From NCBI RefSeq assembly GCF_029892565.1, contig NZ_JARXVH010000002.1, positions 412,501 to 476,500 on the forward strand: a stretch of DNA of 64,000 bases. The letters run 5' to 3'. How positions within the stretch are numbered: the stretch's first letter is position 1; each line of letters starts with the position of its first letter. The DNA is from Streptomyces pseudovenezuelae (GTDB lineage: Bacteria > Actinomycetota > Actinomycetes > Streptomycetales > Streptomycetaceae). Below, piece by piece: positions 44,476 through 53,276 of this stretch. The translations under genes and the position numbers were made by a program. The notes beneath the pieces were generated by a model that saw only the letters and a program-made list of their open reading frames with translations, did no database searches and had not been told where the DNA came from.

Positions 44476-44504
44476 TGTGGATAACCGCGAATGCCTGTGG
44501 ATAG
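44476..44504 (-). promoter_or_regulatory. two DnaA-box-like sites
   Basis: TGTGGATAA (44476-44484; complement TTATCCACA, the canonical DnaA box) and TGTGGATAG (44496-44504) are spaced 20 bp apart inside a direct repeat GCCTGTGGATA. Confidence 0.45.
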
Positions 44505-44510
44505 CTCACC

Positions 44511-44558
44511 GCAACCGCAACCGCAACCGCAACCGCAACCGCAACCGCAACCGCAACC
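44511..44558 (+). repeat. GCAACC hexanucleotide array, 8 copies
   Basis: Eight perfect GCAACC units directly after the DnaA-like boxes, in a non-coding gap. Confidence 0.9.
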
Positions 44559-44876
44559 GCGTCACCGTCACAACTTCCTTGATGCTTGGGCGAGTTCAAG
44601 TGTCAGGAAGGGTGCCTGTTGAGCACGTGACACGTGGTGCGAGTTCCGGACCCGGGCTGGTGGGGCGCAGACGAGGGGACCCTGCGGGGCCAATGCCGGG
44701 TGATCCGAGACAGCCTGACTCCACCAGCGCACAGAGACCTCGCGCTGTCCGGATGGCTCGGGGTCGCAGCCATGCGCGGACAGCATTCCGTTCCTTATCG
44801 GGCTGACAGAGATCCCCGAAACCGGAGAAAAGCAGAATGAATAACTCTGAATCGGGCTACACGCAGGTGGCGTAGT

Positions 44877-45731
44877 GTGACGCCGGTGAAGACAGTGCGC
44901 TTCCCTGAGTATCGACAGTACGAGCAGATACGCACCAGGGCCAATAACGCCGTGATGGGCTTGCTGGCTGGCGCGGGCATGGCCTCGCACCTGCTGCAGC
45001 TGACCGAGGGCTCCGATCGGCTGTTGTCGGAAATTTTCCCCAACGTCCCCCACATCAAGAGACTTGACATGAAGTCCGTCTCTGCCAGAGCGATCCTCTC
45101 CTCAGGTGATGTGCACCTCGGTGCGATGACAGTTCCATACGTCCTCGGCATCCACGAAGACTTCATAAAGACCTGCCTCGGGATGCTCCAGCAAGCTGGC
45201 TACACCTTGTCAAAGCAGGACATCAAGTACATCAAGGCCTGGACGCAGCACGAGGAAATCGAGAGGGTTGCTGGCGGCAACTTCTCAGCTGTTGAACTCC
45301 AGCAATTTCACACGCTGCGGCTGATGCGCAACTGTTCGATCCACGCTGGTGGGTTGGTCGACCGCGACCTCGCCGATCACTTGGCCGTCTGGGACGCCGC
45401 ATCGGAAGCGGGGTGGATCGCCCGGGCTGGTCGATCACCGCGGACCGTGCAGTTGGGGGACAAGGTCGAGTTCGGACACGGCGAGATCGTGGCTGCCTTG
45501 GCGTGCACCAAGGCCCTGGCTCGCGAAGCCAACGTGCTGCTTCAGTCGGCTCTCACCCGCGATGCCTGGGCAGATCTAGTTGTCGAAGACGCCGCCGGGG
45601 AGCTCCCCGGGGTGCTGAAAGAGCCGGCTCCGCAGCGGCAGAAGAGGATCAAGGGCTTTGCGCGCTTCCACTACTTGCCGCTTTCCCTGACTGAAACTGA
45701 GATCGCGGACGCCATCACGCGAGCCAGCTGA
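44877..45731 (+). CDS. HEPN-motif hypothetical protein
   Basis: 284 aa from GTG 44877. Mainly helical; LRLMRNCSIHAGGLVD contains R151-x4-H156, the RNase motif of HEPN domains, in the form seen in RiboL-PSP-HEPN-like proteins (RNxxxH then a Gly pair). Upstream is DIKYIKAWTQHEEIERVAGG. The rest is unassigned. HEPN RNases serve in toxin and phage-defence systems. Single gene, so any partner would be in trans. Confidence 0.6.
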   Translation: MTPVKTVRFPEYRQYEQIRTRANNAVMGLLAGAGMASHLLQLTEGSDRLLSEIFPNVPHIKRLDMKSVSARAILSSGDVHLGAMTVPYVLGIHEDFIKTCLGMLQQAGYTLSKQDIKYIKAWTQHEEIERVAGGNFSAVELQQFHTLRLMRNCSIHAGGLVDRDLADHLAVWDAASEAGWIARAGRSPRTVQLGDKVEFGHGEIVAALACTKALAREANVLLQSALTRDAWADLVVEDAAGELPGVLKEPAPQRQKRIKGFARFHYLPLSLTETEIADAITRAS

Positions 45732-45745
45732 TCGACCGCAAAAAC

Positions 45746-45779
45746 GCTGATGCCCGTTCCTGACGGAACGGGCATCAGC
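45746..45779 (-). terminator. strong Rho-independent terminator (minus strand)
   Basis: A perfect 15-bp stem (GCTGATGCCCGTTCC) with a 4-nt loop, followed on the minus strand by GTTTTTGC, an ideal U tract for a minus-strand transcript. Confidence 0.85.
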
Positions 45780-45790
45780 CAAAGAAAGGC

Positions 45791-45816
45791 GGGCTCTACC
45801 AATTGAGCTACAGCCA
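45791..45816 (-). tRNA. tRNA 5'-half-like fragment
   Basis: On the minus strand ATGGCTG-TA-GCTC-AATTGGTA-GAGC reproduces a tRNA acceptor-side and D arm perfectly. No anticodon or T arm follows before the terminator, so it is not a complete tRNA. It could be a degenerate tRNA or a broken att site. Confidence 0.35.
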
Positions 45817-46046
45817 TAAATGGCCGCCGGGTTTTGAAGCCGGATCACCGCGACTCTGCGAAGTTCTCGGTCGTGAACCGATGGGGCCTACGCCCAACTC
45901 CTACACGACGCGAGACTCTACCAGACCTGACAGGCGGGTGCTCCGACTTGGACCGGGTGGCCGCTTCTCGTCTCCGCCTACGGTGAAGGCCACGTCTGTC
46001 GGGGGCTGTCTGGTAAGGATCGGCGAGTGATGGGCAAGGGAACTGC

Positions 46047-46253
46047 CTACCCTGGCTGAACCGGCGACTCGGTCACCGACGTAGGCGCAGGGGCCTGCGG
46101 GGCAGCTCCCGCGGCCGGCGCCCCCAGGAGCGCGTAGAGCGCGGCGAGCACGGCGCAGCCTGTCATCAGGGCGGCGCCGAGCTTCTCGTCCCGGTACGCG
46201 AGCACCACGGACGTGATGACAAGGGCGAGGGTCACAACGGGCGTGAGGGACAC
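46047..46253 (-). CDS. small membrane protein
   Basis: 68 aa from GTG 46253 with AAAGGA 6 nt upstream; TTG 46271 is also open. Two hydrophobic helices (TPVVTLALVITSVVLAYR and GAALMTGCAVLAALYALLG) then an Ala/Pro-rich tail. Unknown function. Confidence 0.5.
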   Translation of the reverse strand: MSLTPVVTLALVITSVVLAYRDEKLGAALMTGCAVLAALYALLGAPAAGAAPQAPAPTSVTESPVQPG

Positions 46254-46543
46254 GCGATGTCCTTTGTTCAAGCGCGGCCGTCGTGTCCTCCCGGATCCCG
46301 ATGGCGGGGCGTTCCTGTGTTGCCAGGAACGATGCCAAGGATAAAAGGACTCGGGAGACCCAATTGGCGTCTGCTATGGCCGACCGCATGCGGCGCCTCG
46401 GCCGGCGCCGGACAGCGGGGCAGGCAACTGTCGTACGACAGAGGCGAATTCGGCCAGATGCGGTGTGCCGGAGACGGCAGGTATGGGACCGTGGCAGTCA
46501 TCTGGCCCGTCGCTTTCCCCCGTAGCGGCGGGCCGGACCAGTT

Positions 46544-47233
46544 TCAGCGGGCGAAGACGACGGAGATGGGCTGATCGGGACAGCTGCTCAACGCCTCGGA
46601 CAGTGCGGCGTGTTCGGCGGGGTCGACGGTCAGACCCCACCTGGATTTGTCGGCGACCCAGTCGGTCACGTACTGGCAGCGGTAGCCGAGGGCGGGCGGC
46701 TGCCAAGTGCTCGGGTCCTGGTCAGACTTGCTGCGGTTCGAAGCGGCGGAGACCGCGATCAAGGCGCGCGCGTCGTCCAGATCGTTGGCGTACGCCTGGC
46801 GTTCCTGGGCTGTCCAGCCGGAGGCGCCGGAGTCCCAGGCCTCGGCGAGGGGGACGAGGTGGTCGATGTCGAGGGCGCGTGCGTCGTTGAAGTACTTGTC
46901 GTCGTACGGGGAGTACCACTGGCCGCCGGTCAGCGTGCAGTTCGGTCCCTGCTGCGGGGCGAGGAGCGCCTCGGATTTGAGGACCTCCTGGCGGGTGTTG
47001 CAGCCGTCGCGATCGGCGTCGATCCAGTGACGGAACTTGCTGCGTTCGTAGCCGGCCCTACTCTCGTCCTGGACGGGGAGCGCCGCCAGGGCGTCGCGGA
47101 CGGGCAGCGTCAGGGTGTCGCCGGGAGCGATCGCGCGCTCGGATGTGACGGCGTGGGCGGTGGCGGGGGAGAGCAGGACGGCGAGCGCGGACAGCGTGGC
47201 GGCAGCCGTACGGGCGGCGAGGGTGAAGCGCAC
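46544..47233 (-). CDS. secreted HNH-family nuclease (DUF1524-like)
   Basis: 229 aa from GTG 47233, picked for GAGGGAG 8 nt upstream. A Sec-type signal peptide (basic start, AAATLSALAVLLSPATAHA) gives an exported protein. The active-site region shows ARALDIDHLVPLAEAWDSG, then AVSAASNRSKSDQDP, the DHxxPL...N...N layout of HNH nucleases. CNTRQ and YRCQYV supply Cys for disulfides. Probably an extracellular DNase; common in Streptomyces. Confidence 0.85.
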   Translation of the reverse strand: MRFTLAARTAAATLSALAVLLSPATAHAVTSERAIAPGDTLTLPVRDALAALPVQDESRAGYERSKFRHWIDADRDGCNTRQEVLKSEALLAPQQGPNCTLTGGQWYSPYDDKYFNDARALDIDHLVPLAEAWDSGASGWTAQERQAYANDLDDARALIAVSAASNRSKSDQDPSTWQPPALGYRCQYVTDWVADKSRWGLTVDPAEHAALSEALSSCPDQPISVVFAR

Positions 47234-47447
47234 GACGGGGACTCCCTCTCGAAGATCACTAACGGTCATGATCTTCGTAGCGGGATGGCATCCGTACCGT
47301 CAGGCGATCCGCCGCCGTCTCACCCGCTCGGGCGGTAAGTCACACCGATCATAGAACTCCGCTTGTTGTTGAAGGATCGACGAGTGAACTACGGATCCAG
47401 ATGGGACAGTTGGGCGCCTCTGGCAGCAGTGAACAGGGGAGGAGTGC
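47234..47447. other. divergent promoter region
   Basis: 214 bp between divergent genes; GATCACTAACGGTCATGATC near 47252 is a short imperfect dyad. Nothing else seen. Confidence 0.3.
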
Positions 47448-48218
47448 ATGCGCCGCGTGGGCCGGGAGCAACGAGTGACGCTGCGGTTGAGTCGCCAGAG
47501 GCCGGGCCGGGTGAGGCAGCGGCAAAGAACTGACGGGCCGGAGGGCGCGAGGAGGCCCCGCCAGTGGCGCGACCTCACAGTGGTAGGGGGGCTAGTGACC
47601 GTCCTGCTCGCCGTTCCGGGGACCGTGTGGGCAGTGCTTGTCGCTCAAGACCAACTCCATCAGTCGCAAGAGGCGGAGACCAAGTCGGAACGCGCTCAGG
47701 CATCCCGGGTATCCACCTGGGCAATTCAGGATGCGCACGGCAAGTGGTCCCTGCACCTTACGAATCGGAGCCCCGACCCCGTCACCAACGTGGCACTGAC
47801 CTTCGTGGTGGTAGGCACGCGCACGAAGGCGGCAGCTGGCCATTCGCCGGCGATTTGGGTGGGCTATTCGCTCTCGTTGACTAGTGTGCCTCCCTGCACT
47901 GACTTGACGATCAGCCAAGACCAGCTCGTGTACAGCGAAAAGCTGAGCCCCACCCTAGAGAGCCTTCACAGCTTCGCCTCGCCCTACTTGTGGGGGCTGC
48001 CGAATGCTGAGGGATGGCGCTCGGTAGAAGGTGAGCTTCCCATCTTGGAAAGCGGTGGCTTGCAATTCACAGATCGAGACGGATTGACCTGGGTACGCCA
48101 CGATGGGCGGCTGACTCAAGGGGCGCCCGCTCTGAAACCCCTTCCTGGGGTGCAGGGTGGCGTAAAGGGCATGCCATCGGCCCACGCTGTTGAGCAGTGT
48201 GACGACACGGATAGCTGA
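47448..48218 (+). CDS. hypothetical membrane-anchored protein
   Basis: 256 aa from ATG 47448 with GGGGAGGAG upstream. A basic cytoplasmic N-terminus of about 40 residues, one membrane helix (VVGGLVTVLLAVPGTVWAVL), then a beta-rich extracytoplasmic part beginning WAIQDAHGKWSLHLTNRSPD. Unknown function. Confidence 0.65.
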   Translation: MRRVGREQRVTLRLSRQRPGRVRQRQRTDGPEGARRPRQWRDLTVVGGLVTVLLAVPGTVWAVLVAQDQLHQSQEAETKSERAQASRVSTWAIQDAHGKWSLHLTNRSPDPVTNVALTFVVVGTRTKAAAGHSPAIWVGYSLSLTSVPPCTDLTISQDQLVYSEKLSPTLESLHSFASPYLWGLPNAEGWRSVEGELPILESGGLQFTDRDGLTWVRHDGRLTQGAPALKPLPGVQGGVKGMPSAHAVEQCDDTDS

Positions 48219-48519
48219 GCCTGGGCTCCGCGATGGTCCGTACGAACTCGCTGGGCTGGCCAGCTTCTAAACGCCGAACACCGGGACGGCAAGCGCCCGG
48301 ACAGGGGTTGAGGAGCAGGTCGTCCCGATATCCGTGTCCCGGCGAGCCTCAGAGCCGCCACGGTGCCCGGTTGTACGGCGTTCGCGCCCAGGAGGAGTGC
48401 CACGATCACGGCGGCCCGCACCGTCCGCGCGGAACCCCACTGCCCACCCTTTGTAGATGTGCTCGCGGATCGTGCCTTCCTCGATCATGCCGAGGGCGAG
48501 CACCGCAATGTGGGGCGCG
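48219..48519. other. interval with a coding-like minus-strand fragment
   Basis: A minus-strand frame around 48440-48510 reads IAVLALGMIEEGTIREHIYK, which looks like protein, but it has no start and soon loses coding character. Probably the end of a lost gene. Confidence 0.35.
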
Positions 48520-48556
48520 GGGGTCTTGCCTCCCCTGGCACAGGCGGCAAGACCCC
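48520..48556 (-). terminator. terminator of the 2H phosphoesterase gene
   Basis: GGGGTCTTGCC and GGCAAGACCCC form a perfect 11-bp stem 17 bp after the stop of the minus-strand gene. Confidence 0.7.
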
Positions 48557-48572
48557 GCTTGGCAGAAGGCTG

Positions 48573-49196
48573 TCAGCCGAGCGGCACTTTCGCGAAGGTC
48601 TCCCACTCGTACATCTGGTTGTCCCGGTGGATGACGATGAGTTCCGCAGTGGAGATGCGAGCATGCGCTGGCGGGAGGTTGAGATTGGCGAGGGCCTCCG
48701 TGATGGGCTCAGCGGGACCGTCTTCCGCGCTGTAGGCCACGGAGACGTGCGGAGTGAAGCCCGCAGCCTTCTCTGGGACCTCGCCGAGAACCTCTCCAAT
48801 GGCCTCCCGAATGGCGTCTCTAACGGCCCGGACAGGGCCGTCGGGGTGGACATGCAGGAGCACGGCCTCGGGGTCCAACACCTCCGGTCCGATCCGGACG
48901 TCGAAGGCCGAGATAGCGGCCAAGCGCGTTTGGGCTGTATCCACGATGCTGTGGACGTCCTGCTCTTTGGTCTCGCCCACGAAGCCGATGCCCTGCATGG
49001 TCAGGTGCAGCCATTGGTCGGGGATTGGGGTGAGTATCTCTCCGAGGGGTGCGAGCGCGGAACGGTACTCGGCAGCGAGCCGGTGCACGTCGTCCTGGCG
49101 CTCGAACGTCAGGTGCCAGGTGTAGAAGCGGCGGCCTACACTCCAGCCGGGCCGCCACCACCAGTGGTTCCGCATGGTCTCGGGTTGAGTCTTCAT
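48573..49196 (-). CDS. 2H phosphoesterase (2'-5' RNA ligase-like)
   Basis: 207 aa from ATG 49196; a later ATG at residue 8 is possible. Two HxTx-type motifs are visible: WLHLTMQG and TPHVSVAY. These form the bilobal 2H active site, which cleaves cyclic phosphates or 2'-5' bonds. Substrate unknown. It starts 15 bp after the XRE regulator stop on the same strand, so the two may share a transcript. Confidence 0.82.
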   Translation of the reverse strand: MKTQPETMRNHWWWRPGWSVGRRFYTWHLTFERQDDVHRLAAEYRSALAPLGEILTPIPDQWLHLTMQGIGFVGETKEQDVHSIVDTAQTRLAAISAFDVRIGPEVLDPEAVLLHVHPDGPVRAVRDAIREAIGEVLGEVPEKAAGFTPHVSVAYSAEDGPAEPITEALANLNLPPAHARISTAELIVIHRDNQMYEWETFAKVPLG

Positions 49197-49210
49197 AGCT
49201 TGGGATCAAA

Positions 49211-50692
49211 TCAGGGAGAGCCCTCTCCTGGCGAGAGTGCAAAATGTCGCGGAGCGGAGTGCACGCAGAACTCTTCGACGGCTTGTCGCAGGCCGACGGT
49301 CGCGGTGCCGCTGGCGCGAGGCCGACCGATGCTTGTGAACAGTTCGCTGAGGCGGCGGGTCACGGGCTCCATGCGATGGTCCGGCGGGAGGGCGAGGACA
49401 GGCGTGAGGGCTTCGAGAGCGCCCTCCGCTTCCCCGCTGGCGAGATGGGCTGCGGCCTGACTGATGTGGATCTGTGCCTCAGTGCCGTAAGCCCTGACCG
49501 GCTGTACGGCCAGGAGGGCAATAGCGTTGTCTGCGGATCTCAAGGCGTCGGTGTGGCGACCAACACGCAGTTGAACGGCTGCGGCGTAGTTCTCCTGCCG
49601 TGCGGGCTGACAGGCGAAGATGCCCCCGATCTCGTCTTGGCTACTCATAGCGGCGCGTACGTCTTCAGCATGGGCGAGCGCCGCCAATGCCTCGTCTTGG
49701 GCACCCAGTTCCGACCAGGCATCGGCCTCTTGGCAGGCGAGAAGCACTGCCACAGTGCCCGTCGTGCGGTAGGTGGCACCACGCCGGGCGAAGTTGATCG
49801 CCTCCCGGAGACGGCCATCCCAAAACGCCACCTTGGAGCGAGTTGAAAGCACCCAGGCACGCAGGTTGTTGTGCCCAGCCAGCTCGGCGCACAGCCACGC
49901 CGTCCGACCCTGGGTATCTGCGTCGCGCAACTGTCCCAAGTCGGAGGACATCCATGCCAGGAGCCCGCACAGGTAACCGGCCGCGACGTATAGGTCGGTC
50001 GACTGGCGAGGGTACTGGTGGCCTTCGAGGAGAGCGAAGACGCGGTCACGTAGTGCTCGGGTGCGGACGAAGAGCGCGACGGGATCTGAAGTGAGGTAGT
50101 CCGAGGCGAGCGACCGAGTCTCGGCCATGAGTTGCTCGAGGGCGATATCGCCGACGTTTGAGGCCTCCGCCCATTGCGCCCACGTCGCGGACTCGTCGGC
50201 GGCAAGACGCACGAGATGAGACCCGGTCGGTTCAGACGGGGCAACGATGGACGATGCCGCGGCCGGCGTGCCCGACGGTTCGGTGGTTGACAAGCGATGG
50301 GTGAGCAGGTGCAGGTCTGCCTCGGGGAGGACGCGCCGGTCTTCCAGGTCCAGCAAGTCCTCTACGCGGCATGAGTAGGCCTCCGCCATGGCAAACAGGA
50401 CTGAGAGGCTCGGCCGACGTGAGGAAGGGCCCGGCCATTTCTCCCACTTGCCAACGAGCGATGCGTCGGCGGCGACGGACTCGCCGAGGCGTCTGGTGCT
50501 TCCTTGGGTGATGCGATCGGCTGCCTCTTGAAGGGTCCAGCCGTGGGCGTGCCGGCACGCTTCTCTGGGACGCATCTTGAAGCGGGTGCGCATCTCGATA
50601 GCGATATCGGCGAGCGCGCATCCGGCGGCAGCCATGTCGTGGCGGAGAGCATCCCGATCTGCCTTGGAACCGGGTTTCGAGGGGGCGTTCAT
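49211..50692 (-). CDS. XRE-family regulator with TPR-like domain
   Basis: 493 aa from ATG 50692 with AAGGGAG 8 nt upstream. An N-terminal HTH (FKMRPREACRHAHGWTLQEA, SVAADASLVGKWEKWPGPSS) is followed by TPR-like helical repeats (CGLLAWMSSDLGQLRDADTQ, DEALAALAHAEDVRAAMSSQ). Such proteins are very common in Streptomyces. Divergent from an ATP-binding protein, a regular pairing in these genomes. Confidence 0.82.
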   Translation of the reverse strand: MNAPSKPGSKADRDALRHDMAAAGCALADIAIEMRTRFKMRPREACRHAHGWTLQEAADRITQGSTRRLGESVAADASLVGKWEKWPGPSSRRPSLSVLFAMAEAYSCRVEDLLDLEDRRVLPEADLHLLTHRLSTTEPSGTPAAASSIVAPSEPTGSHLVRLAADESATWAQWAEASNVGDIALEQLMAETRSLASDYLTSDPVALFVRTRALRDRVFALLEGHQYPRQSTDLYVAAGYLCGLLAWMSSDLGQLRDADTQGRTAWLCAELAGHNNLRAWVLSTRSKVAFWDGRLREAINFARRGATYRTTGTVAVLLACQEADAWSELGAQDEALAALAHAEDVRAAMSSQDEIGGIFACQPARQENYAAAVQLRVGRHTDALRSADNAIALLAVQPVRAYGTEAQIHISQAAAHLASGEAEGALEALTPVLALPPDHRMEPVTRRLSELFTSIGRPRASGTATVGLRQAVEEFCVHSAPRHFALSPGEGSP

Positions 50693-50984
50693 GGGCGTGC
50701 TCCCTTTGCGGTGTCGTGGACTCAAGGTAGCTGCGTCATCGATCGATCGGGTGGGCGTGAACCGGGAGATCGGGGATATGCAGCCCAACTGGCCGTCCAA
50801 AGAAGGCGTTTGCTCCTGGTCGGCGCGCCGGTGCGTGTCCAAAAAAGTTGGTCACGCGTGCCCGTGACGCCAACTGCCCTGATTGAAAACGTAGGGGTCC
50901 CCCACCAGCACCCCGGGCAGAGCAGTCCCCGGCCACTGATTCCTGGACGCTGATCGCCAAGTGAGGACGCATGGAGAAAACGGC

Positions 50985-51932
50985 ATGACACCGACTGCGA
51001 CCATCGCCCGAACGCGCCCAAGAATCCTCCCCCCTGTCCGCGAGTACCGCGGATTCAACATGTCCTTCAAGCGAGACGAGGGCACCACGGATGGTGTTAT
51101 CGCCGATCCAGATCGAGCCGTGCCGCGTCGCGCGCGGGTCATAGTCCGGGCCGGGTTGCGGTATTGGGGCTGGCCGGGGCTGATCGAGTCTGCCGATGTA
51201 CTCGTCAGCGAGCTGGTCACGAACGCGCTTGAACATGGGGCCGGTGATGTCGGGCTCCGTGTGTATCTCACCGACACGCACCTCCTGATCGAAGTGCGGG
51301 ACGGCTCCCACGAACTCCCCGTACTGCGCAAGGCGGCTCCCGACGACGAGAACGGCCGCGGCCTCTTCCTTGTCCGCGCCATCTCCGACCAGTGGGGCTT
51401 CAGCACGGACGGCAAAACGACCTGGTGCTCCCTCCCCCTTGTGAGAAGGAACGACGACATGGAACACGGTGGTGTCGCTGTGATCCCCGACTTCGGGTGC
51501 GCAGCGACCAGGTGGATCCAGAAGGATCAGTTCCCGGCGAACCGCCACATCGTCGGCAACGCCTACCGCTTTACCCGCGTTTACCTGCACGCGCACCTGT
51601 CCCCGGACGACGGCTTCGGGGACATCGAGGATCTGGCCATGATCGGGCGTGTGTTGATGGCCAACGCCTTCGCGCACACCTGCGTGCCCGAGTACGCCGT
51701 GATCACCATGGAGTGGGCGCTGCTCCAGAGCGGGGAACTCGTTTTCCAGGTGCACGACGGCCGTACCGAATTCCCGGACTTCGACAAGGCCGTGAGCTGG
51801 GAACCGGCCGAGGGCGAGCAACCTCGCGGGCTGTGGACCGCCCGCCGGCTCGGAGCGGAGATCTCCTACGCCCCGACGGCCGAGGGAAAGATCGTCCAGG
51901 CCCTGATCAAGCCCTGCGCACTGCCCGTCTGA
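50985..51932 (+). CDS. ATP-binding (HATPase) protein, anti-sigma-like
   Basis: 315 aa from ATG 50985 with GGAG 8 nt upstream (GTG 50961 is also open). Residues about 60-150 are an RsbW-like HATPase: VLVSELVTNALEHGAGDVGL, LIEVRDGSH and GRGLFLVRAISDQWG. A second, weaker HATPase-like unit follows (MANAFAHTCVPEYAV...VFQVHDGRTEFP, then GLWTARRLGAEI). Double-domain forms are unusual. Likely phosphorylates an anti-sigma antagonist or acts in partner-switching. Confidence 0.78.
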   Translation: MTPTATIARTRPRILPPVREYRGFNMSFKRDEGTTDGVIADPDRAVPRRARVIVRAGLRYWGWPGLIESADVLVSELVTNALEHGAGDVGLRVYLTDTHLLIEVRDGSHELPVLRKAAPDDENGRGLFLVRAISDQWGFSTDGKTTWCSLPLVRRNDDMEHGGVAVIPDFGCAATRWIQKDQFPANRHIVGNAYRFTRVYLHAHLSPDDGFGDIEDLAMIGRVLMANAFAHTCVPEYAVITMEWALLQSGELVFQVHDGRTEFPDFDKAVSWEPAEGEQPRGLWTARRLGAEISYAPTAEGKIVQALIKPCALPV

Positions 51933-52144
51933 CCTCTGCCGAACGCCGTCCCCTGACTGGCCGTCGGGAAGCCGTGCGCCTTGCCTCCCCCGTCGAGGCC
52001 CGCATTCCGGCGGCCAACTCTCCCCTGACCGACTCCCCTTGAGGTCTCGATGTCCCCATTACGGGCGCTCGTGCCCTGCCCCAAACCGTTACTCGCGCTC
52101 GCCATCGGCCGAGCCGCTCTAGCAGGAGCAACTTCGAAGTACTC
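51933..52144. other. intergenic
   Basis: 212 bp; nothing recognisable. Confidence 0.4.
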
Positions 52145-52159
52145 GTGCAGGTACGGGAT

Positions 52160-53164
52160 ATGCCGATGAACGGTGCTGTTCATCCCCGGTTTCATCCGGC
52201 CGGTTTCGACGGTGCGTTACGTACGGCGCTGGACGACGTACGGGCTGGCCGGTGGCGGTCGACGAGCGAGCTGTTGAGGAACTGCCGCACATGGGGGGTG
52301 CGCACTTCGCGCAGCCAGGTCCTGGCGGCGGCGGTGGTTGCGGCTCAGGGGGACGCGGTCGAGGCGTGGTTGCAGGAGGAGCCGAGTGCCGACGCGTTGA
52401 TGATGCGGGCGCGGGTGAGGGTGCAGCAGGCGCTGGGGGCGCACCGCGCGGGGAAGCGCGGGGTGGGGTTGCTCGCGGATCGTGCCCGGGCGGCGTGCTT
52501 TGAGGCCGCGCGCTACGGGCCTGCTGATCCGGTGCCGTGGGTGTGTCTGGTGGCGCTGGCGCAGCTGGACTGGCCCGAGGAGGGGCGGCGGCGTCCCGAG
52601 CATCGGGCGCAGCCCCCCGAGGGCATGCTGCCGTTCGGGCCGTGGGTTCTGTTGCACGAGGCCGACAAGCGTGATCCGGGCAGTCGCGAGGCGTGGCACC
52701 GCATGATCCAGGCGTTGCGGGCGTACGGGGTGAATGTCCGCGACGTTGCCCGGTGGATCTGCTCGTGGGCGCCGGATGGGTCGCCGCTGCTGCTGCTGCC
52801 GCTCTATCTGCAAGCCGAGCACTACGCGAAGGAGCGGGCCCGTGGTGCGCTGACCCCGTTGTACTGGACCACCGACCTGATCTCCCACTCCGCGTGGCGG
52901 GCGTTGGAGGGGTGGTTCTGGTGCGCGGACCGGACCTCGTGGTCGGCACAGGACCTGGGCCACCTTGCGCAGGCGCTGTTCTCCACAGGCCTGTATGCGG
53001 AGGCCGCTCCGGTCTTCGAGGTGATCGGACCGTTCGTCACTCCGGAGCCGTGGAAGTACATCGCCGAGGCGCCGGACCTGTGGCTGGAGCAGTTCGAACG
53101 GGCTCGCGACAAATGCCTTGCAGCTGCGACGGGCGACACGCGATACGCGGCTCGACGCCGGTGA
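52160..53164 (+). CDS. hypothetical helical-repeat protein
   Basis: 334 aa from ATG 52160; GTG 52145 and ATG 52166 are alternatives. Helix-rich with TPR-like spacing (LLRNCRTWGVRTSRSQVLAA, RARAACFEAARYGPADPVPW) and many Trp residues. A Streptomyces-type hypothetical protein, no domain named. It is followed by the permease after about 110 bp. Confidence 0.6.
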   Translation: MPMNGAVHPRFHPAGFDGALRTALDDVRAGRWRSTSELLRNCRTWGVRTSRSQVLAAAVVAAQGDAVEAWLQEEPSADALMMRARVRVQQALGAHRAGKRGVGLLADRARAACFEAARYGPADPVPWVCLVALAQLDWPEEGRRRPEHRAQPPEGMLPFGPWVLLHEADKRDPGSREAWHRMIQALRAYGVNVRDVARWICSWAPDGSPLLLLPLYLQAEHYAKERARGALTPLYWTTDLISHSAWRALEGWFWCADRTSWSAQDLGHLAQALFSTGLYAEAAPVFEVIGPFVTPEPWKYIAEAPDLWLEQFERARDKCLAAATGDTRYAARRR

Positions 53165-53276
53165 CCGGCCACCAAAGCTGCCGGGCCCCGCCGTCCTGGC
53201 GCTCCCTCGTCTCGCAGGCCATCGCCGGCCCCTGGTCGTTCCACCGTCCCCACCCCCGTTTCCGGAGGTACTCCCG

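Larger units (their letters stand above)
44408..44876. other. repeat and DnaA-box region
   Basis: 469 bp without a gene. It carries two DnaA-type boxes and an iteron-like hexanucleotide array (separate entries). The rest shows nothing I can name. Confidence 0.5.
45732..46046. other. interval with tRNA-like fragment; possible right element edge
   Basis: No protein gene. It holds the strong hairpin 45746-45779 and, on the minus strand, a tRNA 5'-half-like sequence. It could be the right end of the integrated element, but I cannot find a copy of the left att core here. Confidence 0.4.

Noticed and set aside
44177..44599. Longer RelE-like protein with an N-terminal Val-Ala repeat
   Set aside because: The repeat is the translated GGTTGC array; the ATG at 44407 starts the real domain.
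45746..45920. Complete or circularly permuted tRNA on the minus strand
   Set aside because: T-arm-like, anticodon-like and D-arm sequences occur, but in an order and spacing that cannot fold into one tRNA.
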